Positions 18,218-27,781 of a stretch of 49,976 bases of DNA are shown here, piece after piece (the first letter of the stretch is position 1; every line of letters begins with the position of its first letter). The position numbers and the translations under genes were made by a program. Below the pieces are notes generated by a model. That model did not search any database, was not told the DNA's origin, and worked only from the letters and a program-made list of their open reading frames with translations. This stretch comes from Blastococcus sp. MG754426. GTDB lineage: Bacteria; Actinomycetota; Actinomycetes; Mycobacteriales; Geodermatophilaceae. The DNA lies in assembly GCF_021699055.1 (NCBI RefSeq), contig NZ_SSXC01000028.1, positions 1 through 49,976 of the forward strand, given 5' to 3'.

Positions 18218-19621
18218 ATGACCCGCATCGTCATCATCGGTGGTGGCCCGGCCGGATACGAGGCCGCCCTGGTCGCCGCGCAGCTCGGTGCGCAGGTCAC
18301 CGTCATCGAGCGCGACGGCATCGGTGGCGCCAGCGTGCTCACCGACTGCGTCCCCTCCAAGGCCCTGATCGCCGCGGCGGGCGCGATGACGTCGGTGCGC
18401 GACTCCGCCGTCCTCGGCGTGCACGGCGCCGAGCTCGCGACCGTGAGCCTCGACCTCCCGGCGGCCAACCAGCGGGTCAAGAACCTGTCGATGGCGCAGT
18501 CGGCCGACATCCACGCCCGCCTGACCGCCGAGGGCGTGCGGATCGTCGCCGGGCGCGGCCGGCTCGCGGACGAGGAGCCCGGCCTGGCCGCGCACGCGGT
18601 CGAGGTCCTCGACGACGACGGCACGGTCACCGAGGAGATCGCGGGCGACGTCGTCCTCATCGCCACCGGCGCCGACCCGCGGGTGCTGCCCGGCGCCGAG
18701 CCCGACGGCGAGCGCATCCTCGACTGGCGCGACGTCTACGACCTGCAGGAGCCCCCGGAGCACCTGGTGGTCGTCGGCTCGGGCGTCACGGGCGCGGAGT
18801 TCGCCTCCGGCTACCTGGAGGCCGGGGTGCCGGTCACCCTCGTCTCCTCCCGCGACCGGGTCCTGCCGGGTGAGGACTCCGACGCCGCCGAGGTCCTCGA
18901 GCAGGTCTTCCAGTCCCGCGGTGGCCGCCTGGAGCGCGGCCGGGCCGCAGCGGTGACGCGCACCGAGAAGGGCATCGCCGTCGAGCTCACCGACGGGCGC
19001 TGCGTCGAGGGGTCGCACGCCCTCATGACCGTCGGCACCGTGCCCAACACCACCGGGCTGGGGCTGGAGCGGGCCGGCGTGCAGGTGACCGAGTCCGGGC
19101 ACGTCGTCGTCGACCGCGTCTCCCGCACCTCGGTGCCGGGCATCTACGCCGCCGGCGACGTCACCGGCGTCTTCCAGCTGGCCTCGGTGGCCGCCATGCA
19201 GGGCCGGATCGCCATGTGGCACGCCCTCGGCGAGGCGGTCGCGCCGATCAAGCTCAAGACGGTGGCCGCGAACGTCTTCACCCACCCCGAGATCGCCACC
19301 GTCGGCGTGCAGGAGAAGTCGCTCGCCGAGAACGCCGACGTCGAAGCGGTGCGGCTGCCGCTGGCGACCAACGCCCGCGCCAAGATGAGCGACCTGCACG
19401 ACGGGTTCGTGAAGCTCTTCGCGCGGCGGTCCACCGGCGTCATCGTCGGCGGCGTCGTCGTCTCCCCGGGGGCCTCGGAGCTCGTGCTGCCGATCGCGCT
19501 CGCCGTCACCAAGGGGCTGACGGTGGACGACCTGGCGCAGACGTTCGCCATCTACCCGTCGCTGTCGGGGTCGATCACCGAGGCGGGGCGCCGGCTGATG
19601 GGGGCCGACGACCTGGCCTGA
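18218..19621 (+). CDS. lpdA: NAD(P)H-quinone dehydrogenase, LpdA type (flavoprotein disulfide reductase family)
   Basis: 467 aa. FAD loop IIGGGPAGYEAAL (residues 6-18), NAD loop VVGSGVTGAEFASGY, YAAGDVTG and the C-terminal dimer interface are present. The redox-active Cys pair is broken: the first Cys is Ser39 (GGASVLTDC44VPSKAL) and the usual C-terminal His-Glu dyad region reads YPSLSGS. It therefore cannot be dihydrolipoamide dehydrogenase. It matches the mycobacterial LpdA (Rv3303c) type that reduces quinones with NAD(P)H and counters oxidative stress. ATG start with GATGGAG upstream. Confidence 0.92.
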   Translation: MTRIVIIGGGPAGYEAALVAAQLGAQVTVIERDGIGGASVLTDCVPSKALIAAAGAMTSVRDSAVLGVHGAELATVSLDLPAANQRVKNLSMAQSADIHARLTAEGVRIVAGRGRLADEEPGLAAHAVEVLDDDGTVTEEIAGDVVLIATGADPRVLPGAEPDGERILDWRDVYDLQEPPEHLVVVGSGVTGAEFASGYLEAGVPVTLVSSRDRVLPGEDSDAAEVLEQVFQSRGGRLERGRAAAVTRTEKGIAVELTDGRCVEGSHALMTVGTVPNTTGLGLERAGVQVTESGHVVVDRVSRTSVPGIYAAGDVTGVFQLASVAAMQGRIAMWHALGEAVAPIKLKTVAANVFTHPEIATVGVQEKSLAENADVEAVRLPLATNARAKMSDLHDGFVKLFARRSTGVIVGGVVVSPGASELVLPIALAVTKGLTVDDLAQTFAIYPSLSGSITEAGRRLMGADDLA

Positions 19622-19691
19622 CGACAGCCGGGGGAGCATCGCAGCGAGGGACGAGCGAGGAGCGGACCGAGGCGCGGAGCCCGGCCCGACG

Positions 19692-19723
19692 CCCCGGCGC
19701 AGCCCACCCCCGGGGCGCCGGGG
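19692..19723 (+). terminator. GC-rich hairpin downstream of lpdA
   Basis: CCCCGGCGC (19692-19700) pairs perfectly with GCGCCGGGG (19715-19723) over a 14-nt loop. There is no T run, as is common in high-GC actinobacteria. The rest of 19622-19808 shows no gene. Confidence 0.45.
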
Positions 19724-19808
19724 GTCCGTGCGGCTGGTGTGACGGGAGTTCGGCTCAACATCGCCGATCCGGTGCCGATGCGGCCCCGGCCCGCCGAGTC
19801 AGGGGTCG

Positions 19809-21530
19809 ATGTCTCCTGACCACGACCCCCGTCGTCCCCGCGGCCGCCGTCGTCCCGCCCGCCCGCTCGGGCTGGCCGGCGCGGTCCTGGCCGCCGCGCT
19901 CGGCGTCGTCGCGGTGCCCGCGGTGGCCGCCGCGGACAGCGGGACCGCCACGGTCCGGGGCGAGCTCGTGCACGTCTGGGCGGAGGGCGCCGAGGGGCAC
20001 CACGCCGAGGGGGCCGACGACGCCACCCGGCTGAGCTGGGTCGCCACGGCCCAGGGCGCGGTGCGCGTCCCGGCCGAGCAGGTGGCCGACGTCCCGGCCG
20101 GTGCCACGGTCGAGCTGACCGTCGGGCATCCGGTGGAGGACGAGGCCAGCGCCGACGGTCACGACCCGGCCCGCACGGTGCTGGAGAGCGACGTCATCGC
20201 CCCGCCGCCGGTGACCGGGACCGAGCCCCAGCCCGTGCCGCGGGGCGGCCTGACCAACGAGGTCACCGTCGTCCTGGTCGCGCCGGCGGGGACGGACCCG
20301 GACGGCACGCAGCTGGGCGACGTCGTCTCGACGGTCGACGGCCCGGTCGCCCGGTTCTGGTCCGAGCAGACCGGCGGGGCCATCGCCCTCGGCGTCACCG
20401 GCCGGCACGGCTGGGTGCGCACGACCGCCGGCTGCGGGGACCCGCAGGCGCTCTGGGACGAGGTCGCGGCGTCGGTCGGGTTCGCCGCCGGCCCCGGCAG
20501 GCACCTGGTGCTCCGGCTGAGCGGCCAGGCCGCCGGGCTGCCGGCCTGCTCCTACGCGCTGGCCCAGGTGGGCACCTCGCCGGCGTCGGGCGGGCGGCTC
20601 TACGTCCGCGACGGCGGCGCCTCGGTGCTCGCCCACGAGCTCGGGCACAACTTCGGCCTCGGCCACTCCTCGGGGGAGCAGTGCGACGGCGCGGTGGAGG
20701 GTGGCACCTGCCGCACCGCCGGCTACCGCGACTACTACGACGTGATGGGCGCCTCCTGGGCCCAGCTCGGCTCGCTCAACGCCGTCCAGGCCGCCGCGCT
20801 CGGGGTCCTGCCCGGGGACGCCCAGCGGACCGTCTCGGTGGGGGAGGGCGCCACCAGCGTTCGCCTGGCGCCGCTGGCCGGCGGTACCGGGCTGCGGGCG
20901 CTCCGGCTGGTGGACGCCGAGGGCGTCGCCTACTGGCTCGAGTTCCGCGCCCCGACCGGCCGCGACGCGTGGCTCGGCACCCGGGACAACGTCTACCGTC
21001 TCGACGCCGGGGTGCTGCTGCGCCGGACGGGCCAGTTCCCCGACACCTCGCTGCTGCTGGACGGCACGCCCGGCCCGGCCGACCGCTGGGAGGCCGACCT
21101 CCAGTTCGCGCTGCCGTCCGGGATCGCGGTCCCGCTGTCCGGGGGCGACTTCACCGTCGCCGTGCGGGACGTCGACGCGGGCGGGGCGGTCGTCGACGTG
21201 GTCCCGGCGCCGCGGCCCGCCACGGCGGCCGCCGCGGCGCCGGAGCAGCCCGGCCAGGGCAGCGGCTCCCGGCTCGGTGCCGTGGCCGGGGCCCCGGTCG
21301 GCGACGCCGGGCCGGCCGCGGCGGCCGAGCCGGAGGTGGCGGCGCAGCCGCCGGTGCCGTGGGCGCCGGCGGTCACGATCGCGGTGCCGCAGCGCGGCGT
21401 CCCGCTCGAGCCGGTCGCGGACAGCTCGAGCTCCTTCGGCGGCCTGCTGCTGCCGGGCGCCGCGGCGGCGCTCACCGGTGCGGCCCTGCTGCTGGTCCAG
21501 GCGCTGCGCCGGCATCGCCTGCGCGGGTGA
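19809..21530 (+). CDS. Secreted, membrane-anchored zinc metallopeptidase (reprolysin/gametolysin-like metzincin)
   Basis: 573 aa. A basic N-terminus and hydrophobic stretch (LGLAGAVLAAALGVVAVPAVAA) form a signal peptide. The zinc site is HELGHNFGLGH with H276, H280 and H286 and Glu277 as base, followed by a Met-turn-like YYDVMG. Two Cys pairs flank the site. The C-terminal Ala/Pro-rich region leads to a transmembrane helix (LLLPGAAAALTGAALLLVQAL) and a basic RRHRLRG end, so the protein is anchored outside the cell. It is a clear paralogue of the next gene, which lacks the anchor. The substrate is unknown. Confidence 0.87.
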   Translation: MSPDHDPRRPRGRRRPARPLGLAGAVLAAALGVVAVPAVAAADSGTATVRGELVHVWAEGAEGHHAEGADDATRLSWVATAQGAVRVPAEQVADVPAGATVELTVGHPVEDEASADGHDPARTVLESDVIAPPPVTGTEPQPVPRGGLTNEVTVVLVAPAGTDPDGTQLGDVVSTVDGPVARFWSEQTGGAIALGVTGRHGWVRTTAGCGDPQALWDEVAASVGFAAGPGRHLVLRLSGQAAGLPACSYALAQVGTSPASGGRLYVRDGGASVLAHELGHNFGLGHSSGEQCDGAVEGGTCRTAGYRDYYDVMGASWAQLGSLNAVQAAALGVLPGDAQRTVSVGEGATSVRLAPLAGGTGLRALRLVDAEGVAYWLEFRAPTGRDAWLGTRDNVYRLDAGVLLRRTGQFPDTSLLLDGTPGPADRWEADLQFALPSGIAVPLSGGDFTVAVRDVDAGGAVVDVVPAPRPATAAAAAPEQPGQGSGSRLGAVAGAPVGDAGPAAAAEPEVAAQPPVPWAPAVTIAVPQRGVPLEPVADSSSSFGGLLLPGAAAALTGAALLLVQALRRHRLRG

Positions 21531-21609
21531 TGCGCCCCACATCCGGATCCAGTTCCGCCGTGCCCCCGCCGATGTGCTGGGAGTAGTCCCCCCGGCCCAG
21601 GAGCTCCGC

Positions 21610-24144
21610 GTGCGCGACAGCCACCGATCCCGACACCTGCGCGCGTCCGTCCTGGTCGCCGCCGGTGCCGCTTTCCTCACCGTGTTCGCCGCCCCGGCGA
21701 CCCAGGCGCAGGACGACACGGTCACCCCCGGCGAGACGGTCGTCGGCGAACTCGTCCAGGCGTACGCCGATCCGGCCGTGGCCCCCGAGAGCGGGCACGT
21801 CCACGAGGACGGCGAGCACCAGGACGGCGGGCACGGGGCCGGGCTGCTCAGCTGGGTCCGCACGGACGACGGTGACGCCGTCCGGGTGTCGACCGCGGAG
21901 CTCCCGCCGGTCGAGGTCGGCTCCACGGTCGAGGTGACCGTGGGGGACGAGGTCGTCGACGAGGCGTCCGAGCAGGGCATGGAGCCGGCGCGCGAGGTGC
22001 TGGCCACCGAGGTGCTGGCCGCGCCGGAGGAACCGGTCGCGGCGTCCACCACCAGCACGACCACGGTGAACCACCCCGTGACCGTGGTGATGCTGCAGCC
22101 GGCCGGCGCCACCCGGGACGGGACCACGCTGGCGCAGGTCGAGAACGCCGTCAACGGGCCGGTCGCCGACTTCTGGGCGGAGCAGACCGGCGGCGCCGTC
22201 CGCCTCGGCACGGTCGCCGGCTTCGACTGGACGACCCAGTCCACGACCTCGTGCACCGACCCCTTCGCGCTCTGGAACGAGGCGGCGGCCCGGGCGGGGT
22301 GGACCTCCGGCCCCGGCAAGCACCTCCTGGTGTACGTCCCCGCCGGCTCGCCCGGCTGCTCCCACGGCCTCGGCACCATCGGCAACGGACTGGGCTCGGG
22401 GGGCCTGGCCTACGTGCAGGCACCCGGGCTCGCGGTCATCGCCCACGAGTTCGGCCACAACTTCGGCCTCGGCCACTCCTCCCGCCGCCAGTGCGACGGC
22501 GTCGTGGTCGGTGGCCCCTGCCAGATCACCGGCTACGACGACATGTACGACGTGATGGGGATCGACTGGGGGCCGGTCGGGTCCCTCAACGCGCCGCAGG
22601 CCGCCCTGCTGGGCGTGCTCCCGACGGGCACCCCGAGCTTCTCGGCGGGCGCCGCGACCACCCGGTTCACCCTCTCGCCGGTGGGCAGCCGCACGGGCAC
22701 GCGGGCGGTCCGGCTCGTCGACGCCGACGGGGTCGTGTACTGGCTGGAGTACCGGACGCCCACGGGGCGCGACAGCTGGCTCGGGACGTCGACCAACTGG
22801 CCCGGCCTGCAGAGCGGGGTCCAGCTGCGCGAGTCCACCGACGCGCTCGGTGACACCTCCTGGCTCCTGGACGGCACCCCGTCCGGGCAGGCCGACTGGT
22901 ACTCGGACGCGGGCGTCGTCATCCCGCAGGGCACCCCGGTCACCTTCGGCCGCGCGCCCTTCGCCGTGACGGTCCTGGAGGCGACGAGCTCCTCCGCCGT
23001 CGTCGAGGTGGTCGCCGGTGACCCCGTCGAGCTGGCCTACCAGCGGCTCGGCGGGGCCGCGGTGCTGGGCGCCGCGACGACCGGCAAGCTGTGCGGGCTC
23101 CGTGACGGCGGCTGCTTCACCCACTACGAGCGGGGATCGATCTACTGGTCGCCGGCCACCGGGGCGCGCGGCGTCATGCACTCGCCGCGGGACCGGTGGG
23201 CCTCGCTGGGCTGGGAGAACGGGCTGGGCTACCCGGTGACCGACACGGTCTGCGGGCTGCGGGGCGGCGGCTGCTTCCAGCACTTCCAGCGCGGCTCCCT
23301 GTACGCGACCGGCGCCCAGGCGCGGGCGTACCTCACCCAGGGGCGCACGCGGGACCGGTGGGCCGCGTCGGGCTGGGAGAACGGCCTGCTCGGTTACCCG
23401 GTCTCCGACACGGTCTGCGGGCTCCGCGACGGCGGCTGCTTCCAGCACTTCCAGGGCGGGTCGGTGTACTCGTCCGCCGGCACGGGGACGCGGTTGATCG
23501 GCACGGCGGTCCGGCAGCGCTGGGCGGCGACGGGCTGGGAGAACGGCCGGCTCGGCTACCCGGTGGGCGACCAGGTCTGCGGGCTGCCCGACTCCGGCTG
23601 CTTCGTGCACTTCCAGGGCGGGTCGGTCTACACCTCGGCGTCGACCGGGGCGCACGACCTGGTCGGTCCGGTCCGCGACCGCTGGGCGGCCTCCGGGTGG
23701 GAACGGGGGCCGCTCGGCTACCCGGCCGGCGACACCGTCTGCGGCATCCGGGGCGGTGGCTGCTTCCAGCACTTCCAGCGCGGCTCGGTGTACTGGTCGC
23801 CGGCGACGGGGGCGCGGCTGGTCGACCCGGCCACGCGCGGCGTCTGGGCCGCCTCGGGCTGGGAGAACGGCGCCCTGGGCTACCCGGTGACCGACCAGGT
23901 CTGCGGGCTGCCCGACTCCGGCTGCTTCGTGCACTTCCAGGGCGGGTCCGTGTACACCTCGGCGAGCAGCGGGAGCCACGCCGTCGGGGGCTGGGTGCGC
24001 GACGCGTGGGCGTCGCTCGGCTGGGAGCGCGGCCTGGGGTACCCGGTGGAGGGGCGGCGCTTCTTCACCGACGGCGAGTCCCAGCGGTTCCAGAGCGGGA
24101 CGCTGCGGCTGGACTACCGGACCGGTCAGGTGCGAAGGATCTGA
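21610..24144 (+). CDS. Secreted zinc metallopeptidase with C-terminal LGFP repeats
   Basis: 844 aa. A signal peptide (ASVLVAAGAAFLTVFAAPATQAQ) is followed by a propeptide-like His-rich stretch (HVHEDGEHQDGGHG), then a metzincin domain with HEFGHNFGLGH (H279, H283, H289) and Met-turn MYDVMG. From about residue 475 on there are about seven LGFP-type repeats of about 53-55 residues (GWENG.LGYPV..CGL..GGCFQHFQ.GSVY), often found in proteins attached to the actinobacterial cell wall. The GTG at 21610 is preceded by AGGAG at a good distance and starts just before the signal peptide. It is a tandem paralogue of the previous gene. It may remodel envelope proteins or digest external protein. Confidence 0.88.
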   Translation: MRDSHRSRHLRASVLVAAGAAFLTVFAAPATQAQDDTVTPGETVVGELVQAYADPAVAPESGHVHEDGEHQDGGHGAGLLSWVRTDDGDAVRVSTAELPPVEVGSTVEVTVGDEVVDEASEQGMEPAREVLATEVLAAPEEPVAASTTSTTTVNHPVTVVMLQPAGATRDGTTLAQVENAVNGPVADFWAEQTGGAVRLGTVAGFDWTTQSTTSCTDPFALWNEAAARAGWTSGPGKHLLVYVPAGSPGCSHGLGTIGNGLGSGGLAYVQAPGLAVIAHEFGHNFGLGHSSRRQCDGVVVGGPCQITGYDDMYDVMGIDWGPVGSLNAPQAALLGVLPTGTPSFSAGAATTRFTLSPVGSRTGTRAVRLVDADGVVYWLEYRTPTGRDSWLGTSTNWPGLQSGVQLRESTDALGDTSWLLDGTPSGQADWYSDAGVVIPQGTPVTFGRAPFAVTVLEATSSSAVVEVVAGDPVELAYQRLGGAAVLGAATTGKLCGLRDGGCFTHYERGSIYWSPATGARGVMHSPRDRWASLGWENGLGYPVTDTVCGLRGGGCFQHFQRGSLYATGAQARAYLTQGRTRDRWAASGWENGLLGYPVSDTVCGLRDGGCFQHFQGGSVYSSAGTGTRLIGTAVRQRWAATGWENGRLGYPVGDQVCGLPDSGCFVHFQGGSVYTSASTGAHDLVGPVRDRWAASGWERGPLGYPAGDTVCGIRGGGCFQHFQRGSVYWSPATGARLVDPATRGVWAASGWENGALGYPVTDQVCGLPDSGCFVHFQGGSVYTSASSGSHAVGGWVRDAWASLGWERGLGYPVEGRRFFTDGESQRFQSGTLRLDYRTGQVRRI
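23035..24110 (+). repeat. Tandem LGFP repeat array inside the peptidase gene
   Basis: The LGYPV-coding segment recurs at about 23224, 23391, 23551, 23716, 23875 and 24036, with a period of about 160 bp and long near-identical stretches such as those coding GGCFQHFQ and GCFVHFQGGSVYTSAS. A conserved Cys pair (CGLRDGGC-like) occurs in most units, which may form a disulfide within each repeat. Confidence 0.85.
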
Positions 24145-24150
24145 GCACGA

Positions 24151-24182
24151 GGGCCCGCCGGCGCAGGTGCGCCGGCGGGCCC
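24151..24182. terminator. Perfect 14-bp stem, bidirectional terminator between convergent genes
   Basis: GGGCCCGCCGGCGC (24151-24164) pairs exactly with 24169-24182 over loop AGGT. It lies between the stops of the LGFP peptidase (+) and the carboxylase alpha gene (-), so it can end both transcripts. Confidence 0.7.
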
Positions 24183-24199
24183 TTCCGCACCCGGGGCGG

Positions 24200-25963
24200 T
24201 CAGCCCTCGGCGTCGGCGATGGTGCAGAGGACCGCGCCGCTGGTGACCGAGGCGCCGACCTCGGCGGCCAGGCCGGAGACCGTGCCGGCCTTGTGCGCGG
24301 TGATGGGCTGCTCCATCTTCATCGCCTCCAGCACGACGACGAGGTCGCCGGCCTCGACGGTGGCGCCGTCCTCGACCGCGACCTTGACGATCGTGCCCTG
24401 CATGGGCGAGGTGAGGGAGTCGCCGGACGCGGCCGAGCCGCCGTGGCCCGATCCCCGCTTGCGGGGCTTGGCCGCGGCACCGGGCGCCGCGGCGGCCCCT
24501 CCGGCGGCGAGCCCGGCGGGCAGCGACACCTCGAGCCGGCGGCCACCGACCTCGACGACGACGGTCTGCCGGGGCGTCTCCTCGTCGTGGCCGGCGGGTG
24601 CGGCGCTGTAGGGCGGGACCTGGTTGTCCCACTCGGTCTCGATCCAGCGGGTGTGCACCGTGAAGGGCTCGCTGGTGAAGGCCTCGTCGCGGACGACGGC
24701 GCGGTGGAACGGGATGACCGTGGGCATGCCCTCGACGACGAGCTCGTCCAGGGCTCGGCGGGCGCGCTGCAGGGCCTCCTGGCGGGTGGCACCGGTGACG
24801 ATCAGCTTGGCGAGCATCGAGTCGAACGCGCCCGCGACCTCGCCGCCGGTCTCCACGCCGGAGTCCCAGCGCACGCCCGGGCCCTGCGGGATCTCCAGGC
24901 GCTCCACCGGGCCGGGGGCCGGCATGAAGTTGCGGCCGGCGTCCTCGGCGTTGATGCGGAACTCGATGCTGTGGCCGCGGGGGTCCGGGTCCTCGGTGAT
25001 CTCCAGCGGGAGGCCCTCGGCGATGCGGAACTGCTGGCGGACCAGGTCCAGCCCGCTGGTCTCCTCCGAGACGGGGTGCTCGACCTGCAGCCGGGTGTTC
25101 ACCTCGAGGAAGGAGATCGAGCCGTCGGTGCCGACGAGGTACTCCACCGTGCCGGCGCCGTGGTAGCCGGCCTCCCGGCAGATCGCCTTCGCCGACTCGT
25201 GGATGCGGGCCCGCTGCTCGTCGGTGAGGAACGGCGCCGGGGCCTCCTCGACCAGCTTCTGGTTGCGCCGCTGCAGCGAGCAGTCGCGGGTGCCGACGAC
25301 GACGACGTTGCCGTGGGTGTCGGCGAGCACCTGGGCCTCGACGTGGCGGGGCTTGTCCAGGAACCGCTCGACGAAGCACTCGCCGCGCCCGAAGGCGGCG
25401 ACGGCCTCGCGGACCGCGGAGTCGAACAGCTCGGGGATCTCCTCCATGGTGCGGGCGACCTTGAGGCCGCGGCCGCCACCGCCGAACGCCGCCTTGATGG
25501 CCACCGGCAGGCCGTGCTCCTCGGCGAAGGCCACGACCTCGTCGGCGCCGCCGACCGGGTCCTTGGTGCCGGGCACCAGGGGCGCGCCGGCCTTGGTGGC
25601 GATGTGCCGGGCGGCGACCTTGTCCCCGAGGTCGATGATCGCCTGGGGGGAGGGGCCGATCCAGGTCAGCCCGGCGTCGAGGACGGCCTGGGCGAAGTCG
25701 GCGTTCTCCGAGAGGAAGCCGTAGCCGGGGTGGATGGCGTCCGCGCCGGACTGCTTCGCCGCATCCAGGATCTTGTCGATCACGAGGTAGGAGTCGCCGG
25801 GCGTGGTGCCGCCCAGGGCGAAGGCCTCGTCGGCCACGCGGACGTGCAGCGCGTCGCGGTCGGGCTCGGCGTACACGGCCACGCTGGTCAGGCCGGCGTC
25901 CTTGCAGGCGCGGGCGACGCGGACCGCGATCTCGCCGCGGTTGGCGATCAGGACCTTCTGCAC
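24200..25963 (-). CDS. accA3: Acyl-CoA (acetyl/propionyl-CoA) carboxylase alpha subunit: biotin carboxylase plus biotin carrier
   Basis: 587 aa. The biotin carboxylase domain (about 1-450) has [23 protein letters not shown], the ATP loop [12 protein letters not shown] and [12 protein letters not shown]. The C-terminal carrier domain has EAMKMEQ with biotinylated Lys549. It carboxylates biotin with ATP and bicarbonate for the AccD partner. GTG at 25963 with GGGAGAG upstream; the longer frame is upstream DNA. With accD and accE it should form the propionyl/acetyl-CoA carboxylase complex that supplies methylmalonyl-CoA to the mut operon and malonyl-CoA to lipid synthesis. BirA is encoded nearby. 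Confidence 0.96.
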   Translation of the reverse strand: MQKVLIANRGEIAVRVARACKDAGLTSVAVYAEPDRDALHVRVADEAFALGGTTPGDSYLVIDKILDAAKQSGADAIHPGYGFLSENADFAQAVLDAGLTWIGPSPQAIIDLGDKVAARHIATKAGAPLVPGTKDPVGGADEVVAFAEEHGLPVAIKAAFGGGGRGLKVARTMEEIPELFDSAVREAVAAFGRGECFVERFLDKPRHVEAQVLADTHGNVVVVGTRDCSLQRRNQKLVEEAPAPFLTDEQRARIHESAKAICREAGYHGAGTVEYLVGTDGSISFLEVNTRLQVEHPVSEETSGLDLVRQQFRIAEGLPLEITEDPDPRGHSIEFRINAEDAGRNFMPAPGPVERLEIPQGPGVRWDSGVETGGEVAGAFDSMLAKLIVTGATRQEALQRARRALDELVVEGMPTVIPFHRAVVRDEAFTSEPFTVHTRWIETEWDNQVPPYSAAPAGHDEETPRQTVVVEVGGRRLEVSLPAGLAAGGAAAAPGAAAKPRKRGSGHGGSAASGDSLTSPMQGTIVKVAVEDGATVEAGDLVVVLEAMKMEQPITAHKAGTVSGLAAEVGASVTSGAVLCTIADAEG

Positions 25964-26044
25964 GGGGCTCTCCCTCTCGTTCGGACGGCTCGGACTGTAG
26001 CCAGGCGGGCGGGGCGTCGCCGACCGCGGGGTGGCCCGCGCCCG

Positions 26045-26068
26045 GGCATGGCGACATGTCGACATGCC
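26045..26068. promoter_or_regulatory. 24-bp near-perfect palindrome between accA3 and the sulfotransferase gene
   Basis: The half GGCATGGCGACA (26045-26056) is mirrored by TGTCGACATGCC (26057-26068) with one mismatch. The core CGACATGTCG (26052-26061) is fully symmetric. It sits 82 bp upstream of the accA3 start, in the divergent promoter region, and looks like a repressor site. The regulator is unknown. Confidence 0.55.
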
Positions 26069-26179
26069 GATCGGATTACGCCTCCCGCCGGAACGGGTCC
26101 GACGTCTTTACGGTTGGTGACCGACTGGCAACTCACCGCACGCAGAGCGCGGCACACGGAACGTCTGGAGCTCGCACCC

Positions 26180-27475
26180 ATGATCGTCCACTTGCACATC
26201 GGGACCCCCAAGTCCGGGACGACCTACCTGCAGCGCCTCATGGCCAGGAACCGGGACCGGCTGGCCGCCGACGGGGTGCTGTGGGCCGGTCGGGTGTGGG
26301 CCGACCAGGTGCACGCCGTCCGCGACGTGCTGGACGTGCACCCGGGCGGTCAGCGGTCCGACGAGGCGGCGGGCGCCTGGGACCGCTTCGTGGCCGAGGT
26401 CGACGCCTGGGAGGGGCGGGCGGCCGTCCTCTCGATGGAGTGGCTGGTGCACGCCACCCCGGCGCAGGTGGGGTACATCGCCGGTTCGCTGCGGCACCAC
26501 GAGGTGCGGGTCGTGGCCACCGCCCGTGACATCGCCCGGGCGGTGCCGTCGCAGTGGCAGGAGCAGATGCAGAACTGGGCCACCTGGACCTGGGAGGAGT
26601 ACCTCGACGCGGTCACCAGCGACGAGCCGTTCGAGCGGGAGGCCGGCCGCCAGTTCCACACCGACCACGACCTGGGCCGGATCATGCGCACCTGGGCCGA
26701 GGCCGTCCCCGCCGACCGGATGCGCCTGGTGACCACCCCCGGGCGCGGTGCGGACGACGCCCTGCTGTGGCGGCGGTTCGCCGAGGCCATCGAGGTGGAC
26801 CCCGAGGGCTACGACACCCGTGTGCCGGAGCTCAACGAGTCGCTCGGGGCCGCGTCGGCGGAGCTCATGCGCCGGATCAACGTGACCACCCGGGAGCAGG
26901 GGCTCCAGTGGCGACTGGGCGACCCGCTGCTCAAGTGGGGCCTGGCCAAGGGGGTGCTCAGCGGGCGTCGCGGGCAGGAAGCCCGGCTGGTGCTGCCGGC
27001 GGAGCACCACGAGTGGGCGGTGCTGGAGTCCAAGCGGCACATCCGCCAGGTCGAGGAGCTGGGCATCCCCGTGATCGGGTCGCTCGAGGAGCTGGTGCCG
27101 CAGCCCGCCGTCCTCGCGGAGCCGTTGGTCACCGCGCCGGAGGAGCTGCTCGACGCGGCGGTCGACGGCGTGGCAGGGCTGGTGGTGGCCCTCGCGGCGC
27201 AGGGTGAGGCGGACCGGCTCGCCGCCGCGGAGGCGCAGCGGCGCGCCGCGGACGAGACCGAGCGCCTCGCCGCGGAGGTCGAGCGGCTCGCCGCGGAGGC
27301 GCGGGCGGCCGAGGCGGCGCGCACCTCGGCGCGGGCGAAGCGCGTGCTGGCGCGCGCGATCCGACGCGGCGCCCGCCCGGTAGTCCGCGTGGCCCGCCAG
27401 GGGGCGGCCCGCCTGGCGGGCGCCGCTCACGGTCCCTCGGGGGTGTGGGCCCGACCCGAGGTCAGCGCAGGCTGA
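26180..27475 (+). CDS. Sulfotransferase family protein with C-terminal coiled coil
   Basis: 431 aa. The start MIVHLHIGTPKSGTTYLQRLM is the PAPS-binding 5'-phosphosulfate loop (TPKSGTT). A second family segment, VVATARDIARAVPSQWQ, follows. Residues of about 365-410 form an Ala/Glu-rich coiled coil, then a basic Arg/Ala tail that could contact membranes or nucleic acid. It should transfer sulfate from PAPS to a glycan or small acceptor. The ATG has TGGAG 9 nt upstream. It diverges from accA3; no sulfation partner lies beside it. Confidence 0.8.
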   Translation: MIVHLHIGTPKSGTTYLQRLMARNRDRLAADGVLWAGRVWADQVHAVRDVLDVHPGGQRSDEAAGAWDRFVAEVDAWEGRAAVLSMEWLVHATPAQVGYIAGSLRHHEVRVVATARDIARAVPSQWQEQMQNWATWTWEEYLDAVTSDEPFEREAGRQFHTDHDLGRIMRTWAEAVPADRMRLVTTPGRGADDALLWRRFAEAIEVDPEGYDTRVPELNESLGAASAELMRRINVTTREQGLQWRLGDPLLKWGLAKGVLSGRRGQEARLVLPAEHHEWAVLESKRHIRQVEELGIPVIGSLEELVPQPAVLAEPLVTAPEELLDAAVDGVAGLVVALAAQGEADRLAAAEAQRRAADETERLAAEVERLAAEARAAEAARTSARAKRVLARAIRRGARPVVRVARQGAARLAGAAHGPSGVWARPEVSAG

Positions 27476-27781
27476 GCACGGCACATGCGTGACAGATCCG
27501 GCCGACTCGGCGGATGCGACCGCCCGAGATGCGGCCAGGGCGTCCGACCAGGAAAGGCTGCGAAACCCGTCCTGTGCTGCCCACTCGTGGACAGCGGCCG
27601 ATGCGTTCCCCGCGGAAACGCGCTCAAGGTGCGCAGCGGCCCAGACGTCCAGCGGGAACGCCTGCGCCGACGGGTTGTGTCCCTGAGCGGCCCACCAAGA
27701 GACGCCCTGGGGCGACCTTGGCAGTGAGACGGGGTTGTCACACCGTCGTGCCACGACTACTCACGGCTAGTGTTTGACGAC
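27476..27781. other. Intergenic stretch without a convincing gene
   Basis: Several short frames overlap here on both strands. The best-looking is on the minus strand at about 27485-27754, containing WWAAQGHNPSAQAF and VWAAAHLERVSAGNAS with high third-position GC. It has no recognised family and runs on into the antisense of the sulfotransferase. It may be a gene remnant. Confidence 0.3.

Noticed and set aside
23035-24110. CRISPR-like periodic repeats
   Set aside because: Period of about 160 bp, in frame, coding for LGFP protein repeats.
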